From Bemisia tabaci (Eukaryota > Arthropoda > Insecta > Hemiptera > Aleyrodidae): 64,000 nt of DNA. The stretch lies in NCBI RefSeq assembly GCF_918797505.1, contig NC_092796.1, forward strand, positions 58,682,851 to 58,746,850, read 5' to 3'. Below the pieces are notes generated by a model. The model saw nothing but the letters and a program-made list of their open reading frames with translations, was not told the DNA's origin and made no database searches. The translations under genes and the position numbers were made by a program. Below, piece by piece: positions 49,700 to 60,419 of the stretch. How positions within the stretch are numbered: the first letter of the stretch is position 1; each line of letters begins with the position of its first letter.

Positions 49700-51995
49700 G
49701 ATGCGCTGCGCGTGATGCGGGCTGTCCGGTGTCCGCACCGGAAAACTGGAATGCAGAAGTGGCGAGTGCATCCAAAGCCGTAATGAGCGGTAGTTTGCAG
49801 TGGCCATTTGATAACACAAAGTTTTCCAGCAGCTCTTGCTCATGTGTTTATGGCTCGTAAATAATCTATGGCTTTGCACCTGCCGCTGGCTGTCGCCACG
49901 CGGTGGTTCGACACTCGAGATTTGGTGACCATGTTAGGCACGATTTTGAATCGATCCCATTCAAGGAACGGGAAGTAATTTTCGGGAGAGGAGATGATAG
50001 GTCACCGAGCGGTTGGAATTTTTCACATTCGTTTTCATGAAACATTTTGGATAAAGTGGCAATACTTTGAATAAATTTGTTTAAGAGAACGCTGTTTGTT
50101 TTTACTTAAGGTATATTTGTTCGTTTACTTCTGCGCGAAGGAAATTTCGCTGTAAATCGACGAGGACACTCGATTCTGCACCATTTTCCGCACTAGGATT
50201 CTCCGTGGAGCAGGTGGAATCCTTTTTGAACAACAAGACTTTTCGAAGGAAAATATTTCTTACACGTTCCATTTTATCCGGACGAACATTTTCCCCCAAT
50301 GAATAAAAAAAGTTAGTTTCCGTGACAATTAAAATTTTTTCTTGAGAAGTTCTCATTGAAATTATGAAGGCAATTGTTGTACTGCACACATGTAGTATCC
50401 CATCCCATCCCATCCCACCTATAATAGTTACCGGATCTATGTCAGCAATTCTTTCGTTCACGATAACTATCGTTAGATTTACGTTAGCTGTCTCAAATTT
50501 TGTAATTTTGTACATTTTGATCTGATGAAGAACTGTATGATTTTCAGTTAAATCGCATTTACCGTTTACTTATAAAAGGTAATTAACGTAAGTGCCCTAC
50601 TTACGCTGTTTTCCACTAATCAAATTTTATGAAAGTTCCATTCCTTGGTTTCCTTAGTAACCTTTGTTTGCTATCAGCTGATGTATTATTTCAATTTCTT
50701 TTTTTTTTCATTTTCTTTTTCTTTAATAAATCCTTGCTAGGTTAGTTCTAATTTTTTTGCCAGCATTTATTCTACCTCCCCCCCCCCCAAGCTCATTTTT
50801 CTAGCTCCATCACCCTCTCCCCTCAACTCATTTTCCTATCGATTTGAGCTTTTTTTTTTTTTTTTAATGGCATGTCTTGCTCCCCTACCACCATTTTTTC
50901 GGGGTTATAGATATTTTAGCGGCCTCTAGACCCGTGATTCCAGTCACGGGCATTTCGCTAGTAGGTAATAAACCTGCTTTAAAATTAGAGTAGTGAACAA
51001 AATCATTCGATACAGAAATACAAATCGAGTGATTTCTTTTCTTGTGGGTACGTAGTATCCGTACGTAACCTCGATGAGGGCGGTTGGCTGGACCCTTTCA
51101 GAATTATACATATACGTGGCACTCTTTTTTTAATTTGATCACAGTGATTAATTATTGTAATAATTGCCTTTACATGATAAGGTTTTTAAAGACCCGTAGG
51201 GTCTGAAAATATAACGGAATATAATTATGCTTCTATTACGAAAAAAAAAAAAAAAAAAAAAAACATGGTCTTCCTCCGAGAGTGTGAAGAACTTTGCGAA
51301 AAGTTCACGACACTTCTTTCATCTTCGAAACTCCTTTACATTCATTTCCCAATGAAAACAGCTCAAAATTGCTCCTGAGCTGTCTTAATTTTCCAAATTT
51401 CCCAGGCATGGCCCTCAAGACTTGCCTGAGGAAATGCTGTCAAATTCTATCGTGGTGGGGTGCCTATCTGTGGTACCTGTGCCTCTCTTAGGACCAAAAT
51501 TTTCCGAGGGAAGGTAAGTATGGGAAGCGAGAATGGTAAATATCCTGAATGCTCCTCAAAGTATAAGTAATCACCGTGTGGATGTACTAGGGTGCGTTCG
51601 AGAGTGAGTGTGTCTCTTTGTCAGGGATTTACTCCAAGGAACGATAGAGTTTCTACTTATATCTCTAGCAGGGTGGTATAATTTCATGGAAAAGAAACTC
51701 TTGTAATTTTACGTGAAATATTTCAATAAATTTCAGAAATTTATGAAAGATATCGAAAAATACCGGTTCCTCTTCATGTTTCGCAAAATTTAAAAATTGT
51801 GACATTCTTCTATTTGTGTGTGTTTGAGTACGGGTTGCATACTTTAGCCCCAAAAAATATGAAATATTTCACAGCCTCGTAAATTTCATGATATATTACA
51901 CTCAAATTTCTAATCGTTAATTTCTTTTTTACGTTTCATGCCACCCTGAACCCCCTCCTCAACGATAAATTCCTAGTTCCACCCACTGTGGCATC
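49700..51995. other. Upstream DNA, nothing coding recognised
   Basis: An open frame of 137 codons at 50515-50102 (minus) has no recognisable domain and no clear splice partners. C-rich and T-rich runs lie at 50775-50865 and a 24 bp poly-A at about 51240-51263, the last possibly a retroelement tail. Confidence 0.4.
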
Positions 51996-52014
51996 ATATC
52001 TCAGTTTGTCGATA

Positions 52015-52260
52015 TTTTCAAGGGACCGCCGCCGCCGCGTCGTCATCGAAATTTTCCCACGGTGGTTTGCGAGTTGTTAGTAGGATCGGAACTAAATCCA
52101 CGTGACGCGTGGTTTCTGCCCACCACGCATGGTTTCCCGCGCGCTGGGCGTCGCGCGTCGCGTCGCGTCGCGGTGCGCCGAATCGCGTGGCGTTGCCGTG
52201 GTCGCGGTTCACGACTCCGACCTTGTCCTAGACTAATTTCAGTTTAATGCCGCATCATAG
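52015..52260. promoter_or_regulatory. CpG-rich patch, candidate promoter region
   Basis: Strongly CpG-rich ('cgtcgcgtcgcgtcgcggtg') in an AT-rich setting, 3.7 kb upstream of the first coding exon on the gene's 5' side. No TATA box, initiator or splice donor could be fixed, so this is only a compositional candidate. Confidence 0.25.
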
Positions 52261-52499
52261 CCTCCCGTTTTCACACACGGGACGTTAAAACATTCCGTTC
52301 ACACTGCAGTTGGTCCTGCTTGCAAGCCTCGCAGGGTTCACGGTGCCCGCTGACGCGGAGATTTAATGGGCTGGCACCGCTATGACGCGGGTGTATTTGC
52401 TGCTTGTTCTCGCTCGTTTTCTATAGCTTAGAGTCATCGGCTCGCTTTGTTTCCCTTTCATTTGATGGGCTTGGAGGACAAGGCGCATAAGTGCAGTTT

Positions 52500-52730
52500 T
52501 TAAAAAAAATTTAAATATTGATGATTTCAAGTAAAACTAGTCTTAATGCATATTCTGTAAAAACTTTCGCAATCAAATGCCAATTTTAAGCATCGAAAAG
52601 TCAGTTTGAACTTTCTTTCCGCCATTAGGATCCTTGTAATTTCGAAACATCAAACAATATCAGCATATGGCAACTCGAAGTAGCAAAAACTGCACTTGTG
52701 CGCCTTGTCTTTCAAGCCCCTCATTTCGAA
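52500..52730 (+). repeat. Dispersed repeat, second copy of 39100-39310
   Basis: Same order of shared blocks as the intron 2 copy, with about 20% visible divergence. Confidence 0.7.
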
Positions 52731-53289
52731 TATATATTTGGTCAATCCTGAGAACTTCAGTGATGAATTAGATCCTCCGTTAGTTCCCGAAATGCGGATT
52801 TTGTTGCACTTGTGCTCAACCATACAGATAAGAAGAAACAATGTTAGCCCACTCAGCAAAACTGAGGAATTTTCGGAAAGGAGAGTAAAGGGCGAAAAAG
52901 CGCATTTTCAGAAAAACGTGGTAAAATTTTCATTTTTTGTTTCCTGAAAGCTCACAGAGAGACTCATAGTGGAACTATGTCACTTACACTAAAGTTTATA
53001 CATTTTGGAATGAAATACGAGCGAAGGTGAAACTAAATTATCGGCGGGTGTTGTAGGAAGTTTTCAAAATCCTCCTTTACACACCCTCCTTCCAAAATTG
53101 GACTGACATGCGATTTATCATATCGAATCGATTATACCTCCGAATTTTGACTTTTAAACATAGAAATAATGATAGCTACTCATCTATGAATCTAAATTAT
53201 AGTTGCTGACCAGTTTAACCACCATTAGAGCACAGAATAATCGTCATAAACTGGTCAAAACATTTAATTTTAAGTTTTCCCAGTACTTT

Positions 53290-53348
53290 GTATTTATCGG
53301 AGGTAATTTGGCAACGCTCAAGTGTTTATACAACGTTCTCACTTAACG
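53290..53348. mobile_element. MITE family A remnant
   Basis: Only the right end: 'tttggcaacgctcaagtgtt' and 'tatacaacgttctcacttaa'. Confidence 0.65.
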
Positions 53349-53408
53349 TCTCAAAATTTATATCCGAGCAGAGTCTAATAATATCGGTAATAACGCCGCG
53401 ATGCAGCT

Positions 53409-53703
53409 ATGGACATCCGTGTTGCATTCGAAAAATTGAAGGCGCTCCGGCCTTTCTAGCCCATGAAAGCATTGCTCGCAGCGACACGCTGTCACGTCTC
53501 GGGGCGGTGAGTTATTATATCCTAATTTGTGAAAATGGTGCAAAAATATCCTCTCCCTGTCCTCTAATCTCGGTTTCAATTGAGAATGTCATCTTGCCGC
53601 GTATCCATACCGGCGCGCCACACACTGCTACGTGCACTGCTTCTATAGACCAGAGTGACCAGAGCGCCTTCCATTTTTTCACATGCAACACGCGCGTCCA
53701 TCG
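53409..53703. mobile_element. Foldback element, 45 bp TIRs
   Basis: 'atggacatccgtgttgcatt' and 'gaaggcgctccgg' at the left are mirrored by 'ccagagcgccttcc' and 'atgcaacacgcgcgtccat'. Related single ends occur near 2463 and 61818. Confidence 0.8.
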
Positions 53704-54451
53704 AGTACGAATAGTTGTATGAAGGCCAAGAATGCTCATAAATGAGCGTCTTTCCACAAAAATGAGTAAATTTATGCAAATATAAGTCAAATACGTGCTT
53801 TACAAACGACGGGTCCTAACAATTTTAATAATGAATCACTCGGGATGAGTAAAGTCATGGATTCCCTGGCCTTTTAGACCCTAGAAGCTCCATGACCCAA
53901 CCTTAAAATTACCAACATGTCCGTACTCCTCTTGGTTTATTATCTGGGGCAAAATTTTATCACTTGATGTTACTCGGGGATTAAGATCGTGTTTGACTTA
54001 ACGATCTGGCGATCAGTCGTGATACAGCGTTACAACGTTTGTACAAGGAGTCATAGACCAGTTCGTGCCAGGCTTTTTCCTCGATAATTTCAGGTCGGAT
54101 GATGTTTGAAACAGGAAAGTCTAATAGGAAATGGTATCCAGGAACCGAACTTTCATGCATTCCCTCAGAGTAACATCAAGTGATGATATTGTGCCTCAGA
54201 TAATACAAAAATATCAGCTCAAGTCGTTTTTTTCAATGGTAAAAATGTCCTTTTTGCATTGCTGTTGCCAAAACGAGCTTTGAAACGCTGAAACTTTCAC
54301 CGGAGGATTATTTCAACATAAAATTTCTTTTAGGCCACGTGTGAAAAAAAATTCCCGAACTCCCCCCAAAAAGGGCGTGAAAAGGCCATTTTTTTTTAAC
54401 AGGCTCTTGTAGAGCAGATTTCGAATTCTTATTTTTTCATTCGCAAACAGC

Positions 54452-54712
54452 GGGCCGATTATTGATATTGGTAGACAAAGCGATAGACAAAGAAGACGAA
54501 AGGGAAATAAAGCGATCGTATTGGTGAAAGTGGGTGATTGCAATGGACAAATGAGGTAAGTAATAGACTAAGTAACGGTGATCCACGAGAGACCCTACAG
54601 TAAGTTCATCATTTTCCCTCTTAGTCTATAACAACCACCCGCGTTTCAACCAATAGGATCGCTTAATACTCCCTACGTCTTCTTTGTCTATCAAATTCAA
54701 AAATCAGCCCCC
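54452..54712. mobile_element. MITE family B, copy 4
   Basis: 'gggccgattattgatattgg' left; 'tatcaaattcaaaaatcagc' right. Confidence 0.85.
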
Positions 54713-54768
54713 AGCTTGAACTTAGCAATCGTGAATTTCGCCACTGAATTCCAGCTAGCGTCACTAAA

Positions 54769-54896
54769 TGGACATGTTTCTGTCAAATGGAACTATGTGC
54801 ATTGTGACGTGAGCCCTGTCATACATATATCCTTATAGGTCTCATGGCTCATGTCTTAATGCACATAGTTCCATTTGGCAGAAATACGTCCAAATG
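54769..54896. mobile_element. Family H palindromic element, copy
   Basis: 'ggacatgtttctgtcaaatg' and 'gaactatgtgcat' mirrored by 'atgcacatagttccatttgg' and 'cagaaatacgtcc'. Confidence 0.8.
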
Positions 54897-55385
54897 AGTC
54901 TCGGCAGAAGTTGAAAACTTAAAGTTCGCCCAAGTGACGACCTTCAACGTACTCAAACACTCAATACTCATACAACACACAACTCCTGCAACTTGTTTGA
55001 GTAAGTATTGTCTCGAAGCTGAGCCCGGTTTCTCAGGCTGTTCCCGTGGGAGAAAAGTGAGCTCTCAGAAAGCTCTGCTCCACTGTTGAAGTGCTCTCGA
55101 AGACATAATGTTGCCACGACAAAAGCGGAAAAAACAGTTTAGTACCCACGCACGAACAAATCGTTGAAATCTTGTGCTCAGGTCGACTTTTGGGTGAAGG
55201 TAAACTGATTTCAGGCATCATTCACAATCCATAGCCTATGTTAGGGGTGCGTCCCCTGGCCGCTACGCGGTTCAAAACCTAGCGGGCGCTTTGCGCTTTC
55301 ATAAGGCCCGCTTCGCAGACCTCCGTGAGTTAATCTAAACAGAGCGGGCTCATTTCGTCATTTCCCGGAAGAAGCAGGAACTTAA

Positions 55386-55585
55386 CTTAGTTCCAAGGTT
55401 GCAAAATGGACCAAAACAATTCAAATTTTCACAAGAATGTACCTACGCGATTTTCCCCAAATTTTCTCTGATTTTTGCATGAGTTCAGAAAAATTCAATG
55501 GGAATAAATGCCCAAGATTTCCACGGGAAAATGTAATTTTGGCAATACTGAGAGGTAATTACGTTTTTTTGGTGAGGGAACGACA
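55386..55585 (+). repeat. Dispersed repeat R1, copy 3
   Basis: 'caagaatgtacctacgcgat', 'tctgatttttgcatga' and 'gcccaagatttcc' match the copy at 26270. Confidence 0.6.
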
Positions 55586-56015
55586 CTTTGGGGCCTATCT
55601 CCTGTACATTTGCAAAAATAATGAAAATCGGCCCGCTAGATCACCAGAACGAACTGAGACAATAATAAATGAGACAGAGAAGTTTGACTCGTATGTTCAA
55701 AAAGTGGTAACGCTTTTCCCGTCGATGGGTCACTAGACAAGGTTTGAGATAGAAAAAAAGTTCATATTTTCTTTTCAAAATCCTACACGGAAAACGATTC
55801 TTACAAAGGAAAGTTCAGAAATAAACTCCTGAATGAGAAATCAACAAGGGTTTCTACTACAAATAAGACGAAAGTCAGAATAGAAAATTAACGTCATTTG
55901 TATTTTTGTAATTTAACTAACTTTAACTGTAGACACTTTTGTACTGTTCAGGAGTTGCTTTTTAGACTTTCCTTCCTATGATTCGTTTTCATCGTGCAAT
56001 ATTTAAGACATAATA

Positions 56016-56357
56016 TCGACGGCCAAAGTGCGAATAACCGCACGTATCTTCGTCTGCGACATTGCAGCCTTCCCGTCATACATGATTTTTTCTTGAGAAA
56101 ACTAGTCAAGGTAACTTGAAAACTTCTTGGATTTTTCTCCTCTATTAGTAGAATATTCCTTGTGTATTACAAGCTATAAAGTTGTTTTGCAGCCCTTTGT
56201 AAAAATAAATTAGGAGCGGGAATTTTAGAACATCGCGATGGAGATATGGACGCATTTATGCCAAAAGGAACTGTGTCTCACGCAAAACCCATGCACATAG
56301 TTCCTTTTAGCATAAATACGTCCATATGTGGTTTCGCACTTTGGCCGTCGATACGTC
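56016..56357. mobile_element. Element with inverted ends, containing a family H palindrome
   Basis: 'tatcgacggccaaagtgcga' at the left mirrors 'tcgcactttggccgtcgata' at the right. A family H copy (56246-56334) lies immediately inside the right end. Confidence 0.75.
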
Positions 56358-57039
56358 ACATCTCACATCCATACCTTGTCTAGTAGTCCGTTCAGATGTA
56401 CACTCGCCGGTAACCAAGAGATACACTCAAATTGACGGAGTTACACTGCAAGGAACCAAGCCACATTGGATCGAACTGAGAAAAGAGGTTTAAAGTTTGG
56501 CTCTGCATAAGACTCAATGTAAAAGATAAACTTTAAGTTCAATTTCTGCAAAATTTGCTCCAACAAAACTTTGAATTTTTGGCGATAGATAGTAGAGCAG
56601 TGGTTGAGTTCAAAACCACTCCAAACTCTTTCTATGGTCCAAATGTCGGATGGTTCCTTCTGCGTCAACCAAGATCACTCAAATGTGACCTTAACTCGTT
56701 TCAGTGTGATGCACGGCTGGGAGGGGATAGGGGTACCTTCCTTAGGCCGATTTATTTTTATTGAAAGTAAACAAATTTTCATGGCACAAGAAAAGGAAGG
56801 ACAATTTTGTGGAATGTTATCTACTCAAGCATTTGAATGCAATCTTAATGGTCACATAGAAAAACGGTTCAGGGCTCATGCCTAAAGAGGTGGGTCGGAT
56901 CAAATGGCATCGCCTAGATTTTGGGCAGGCACTAGACCTACATGAACCCGTATCCAGTTCCTCGATTCAGGGATGGTATATCTATCCAAAATCTAGGTAG
57001 GTAATGCCATTCTAGGACTCAGCCTCACAGTAGTTTTTT

Positions 57040-58135
57040 TCATTCATTTTACACCAGCATTAGTTTTGGTTTTTCCTGCAAGTGAACTATTTGAACGAAC
57101 TGATTCTGTTGTTAATTGGAGAAACGATCATGTGAAGCGCCAAAAATCAAAAGCTTTAATCGCAATTCCGTTGTTGAAAAGTTTGGTAGATGTTTTAATT
57201 GTAATAAAGAAATAAACAATAAGATCTAGTGCGTAAAATACTGTCATAATTTTCTTGTTAACATGTAGAAAAATCTTGAGAAAGTACACAAATAGAAGCT
57301 CACCTGCTCTATCTATAATAAATTAAAACGATAACCAAATTTTTAGACAGCGCGATGGAGAATGCAAATTATGATCTGAAGGAACCACTATTATCTCTCT
57401 TGTTCGATAATTTGGGAAATTTCCGTTTTCACATGTTTTGAATGAGATTTTGATACCCTATTTCCTGTAATTGCCAAATTGCATCCGGAAATAGTGGGGT
57501 ATCAATATTCCATGGCTGATACGTTCACACTACACAGCCTCTTCGAACGCGAATTTGTCAGTAGTTTCATCGGGTCACGGAACCTTCACACACTCTCTCT
57601 CACGAATCCATCAATTTTTCACGCATTTTAACTTACATTAATTTGGTTTTTCTCGCATAAGCGAACAGTTTTCACCGACTGATTCTAATGTGAACTGGAA
57701 AACAATCATATCCACCTCATGTGATTATTTGGGAATTTTTTTTATCATAAGTTTAGGCATCATATTAGCCTCTATAGAAATATTAGGTAAATTGTTTAAA
57801 CAAACCAAAGATGCTGAAAATGTAAAATTGAAAATCTTCATTTGAATGCTCTACAACTGAACTCTACCCCTTTGGGGTAGAGCATTCGACTGAAGATTTT
57901 TAATTTTACATTATCAGCATCTTTGGTATGTTCAAAAAATTTACCCACTTGTCATTACCCAGTATCATGTGAAACTCCAAAGTGCTTAGATTTTTACCCT
58001 GTTTCCTGTTCTTGCCAATTGTATCCAAAAATAACGCAGTATCAATATTCCATGGCTGCTAACGCTCACATTACACAGCTTCGTCGAATGAAAATTCTCT
58101 CGTTGATCGGGTCACAGAAACCCTACACTCTTTTC
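57040..58135 (+). repeat. Set of diverged direct repeats
   Basis: 57450-57610 and 57985-58130 share 'tatcaatattccatggctg' and 'cgctcacattacacagc' type blocks; 57050-57140 and 57630-57720 share 'cgaactgattct' and 'aactggaa' blocks. The foldback at 57785-57946 has inserted among them. Confidence 0.6.
57785..57946. mobile_element. MITE, about 162 bp
   Basis: 'ccaaagatgctgaaaatgta' mirrored by 'tacattatcagcatctttgg', with 'gaatgctctac' / 'gtagagcattc' at the centre. Confidence 0.85.
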
Positions 58136-58189
58136 CATCACTTTTCCATCGGAACAATTCAAAAACTTTAAAATTCACCGACGTCCAAC

Positions 58190-58460
58190 CGCGTCGGGCG
58201 CATTTGTCTTTGAGCGGGCGATTGAAGGGATCGGGTGTTAATCCCGAACGAACGGGACGCAATTAATTTCACTTTAGGGCGCAGCGGGTCACGGGGAAAA
58301 ACCGCGGACGCAGGCGTGGAAATCGGAACGCGACTCGGAAAAACACTGAGGAGGGAAAATTAGTCGGGACGGGAGCGACGACGCGACGCGACGGCTACGG
58401 CCAGTGGAGAGGGTGCAGCTGTTCCGCCAACTGTTCAAACAAGTGCATAATTATGGCCCC
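58190..58460. promoter_or_regulatory. CpG-rich region, candidate promoter
   Basis: Dense CpG ('gacgacgcgacgcgacggct', 'gggcgcagcgggtcacgggg') amid AT-rich DNA, about 10 kb upstream of the first coding exon. Could serve the M1-like gene or a gene on the plus strand beyond the window. No core promoter motif fixed. Confidence 0.25.
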
Positions 58461-59449
58461 AAGGAGCTCTCGGCTCCCAGGGTCGGCCCTTCCCTTGCCC
58501 GCGTGTCGTTTTCCTGATTCGCAGTCAAAAGCCAACCGAAATTCACAAACATTTATGCAGATAGCCTCGCACCGGCAAATGCTATTATCCGGCCAGATCC
58601 GGACAGGGAAATGGGGTCGGAGATAAGTGAATCAGTGGGAACGAAAACACAACAACTCGAAAAAATGAAAACAATCAAGACATACCAAAACTGCACAGTA
58701 GTTGAAGTAGTTAGCACGAGAGAAAGATTTTTGGTGCCGAAAGACACGTACTTAAGGACACTTTAAAGGTCCAAGTTGGAACAGATGCGTTAACTTCAAT
58801 GACCTTTATGAAAACTGACTCTCTTTAATGAAAATTGAGCATTTTTGAGTTACCGAGTTGGTGTGCTTTCGTTCTCACGGATTCAAGTATAAGGAAAATC
58901 TCCTCCATGGGCACTGATAGAGGGGGGGGGCAGGGGGCTTGTCTCCCTTGACTTGAAAATGGACCGTACTCGATAGTGATTCGATGTATCGTACGGTTCA
59001 AAACAATATACATAACCTCAAACACAAATTTTAGGGTCTAAGTTAGAAAAGCTGAAAAAGAGGAAATTCCTGACAGGTTTACTTTTCAGTGGCACGTAGT
59101 AATCATCAAAATCAAACATCAATCACAAAAACCGGTTTCCACAGATTACTCGATTGATTTTTGAGGCTATTTTTACATTTTGAACCAATCGATATCGATA
59201 CTACTGCAGCGATAGTGCGCCTGTTTGATGTATCGAATACGATCCATAATATTACCCCCCCCCCCCCCAAAGATATGCCGCATGGTGATAAAAAAAATCT
59301 TCGTCGACGATAACTCTTTTTCGCAGTGTAACTAACTCTTTGTAATCATTCAAAAGTATTTTGAGCTGAAAATACATAAAACAGCGTAATTTATGCGCAA
59401 AAATCAATGGAAATGTTGCATCTTCTAACCCTCAAAATGCGCCTAAATT

Positions 59450-60407
59450 CCCTGGTAAAAATTGGCGATAGGAGCTGCGTTTCAAAATACCATAGGAGTT
59501 CTTATAGCCGACTGAAGAGGGCGATAGAAAATCATATAGCTGGCTGTAGAAAGTGGAAAAAATCATACGGCCGGGCTACACGAAGCGATACAAAATTATA
59601 CAGCCGGGCTATAGTTCCTATCGCCGGGCTTTACACTTTATCGCCTGGCTGTTGCTTTTTCGCCATCGGCTATAAAAGGCTATAAGAAATTGTGTAGAAA
59701 TTCTTGTGCTTTGTAAATCCTTGAGTTTGTACGGAATCACCTTAATCTTTACAAAACGCACATTATATTTTCCTTTACTACATATTTTTTTTTCATCAAT
59801 TAAAATGAGAATAATCCATACAGAGTATGCAAACATTTCCAAGTCATGAGTTGAAAAACGCTGACTCCACGAGATTAAATATTAGAGCCTAACACAAAGC
59901 GGAGCGGCGGCGCACTGGCGCCTACAAACCTAACAGGGATACTTCACGCATTGCGCAATGCGTGAAGTATCCCTGTTAGGTTTGTAGGCGCCATTGCGCT
60001 TTTCGCGCTGGCTGCCCGCCCGCCGCGCCGCGCCGCAGCGTACCGCGGCGCTTGAAGCAACTATTACACACCGGAGGTATTGCACAGTGTCATACGAAAT
60101 TGAAGGCGATCCAACATATTAGGAATGGCAGGCATCCTTCAAAAGTACGGAGCTTTTCTCGCAAATTAAATCAAGATACTGCGGCCCAAAAAGAGAGCGG
60201 TAGTCCAAAAACTCACCAAGTCCTAGCATCCGTAATTAGTAACGTTTAGCATACACTTTATCGCCAGGCTGTTGTTTAATCGCCATCGGCTATAAAAGGC
60301 TATAAGAAATTGTGTTGCCGGCTATAGAAGCTATTGGAAATCTTACAGCCGGCTGTAGGTATATGGTATTTTGGAACACAGATTCTACTGCCAATTTTTA
60401 CCAGGGT
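59450..60407. mobile_element. Foldback element with nested family D copy 4
   Basis: 'ccctggtaaaaattggcgat' region at the left mirrors 'actgccaatttttaccaggg' at the right. About 70 bp ('cgccatcggctataaaaggc' in the middle) is directly repeated at 59631-59700 and 60249-60318, flanking a family D block. Confidence 0.75.
59911..59998. repeat. Perfect palindrome, family D core, copy 4
   Basis: 'ggcgcctacaaacctaacag' mirrored by 'ctgttaggtttgtaggcgcc' around 'cgcattgcgcaatgcg'; arms match over at least 36 bp without mismatch. Confidence 0.95.
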
Positions 60408-60419
60408 TAATTCAAAATT

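Noticed and set aside
50102..50515. 137-codon minus-strand open frame upstream of the gene
   Set aside because: No recognisable domain, low-complexity start, no convincing splice partners.
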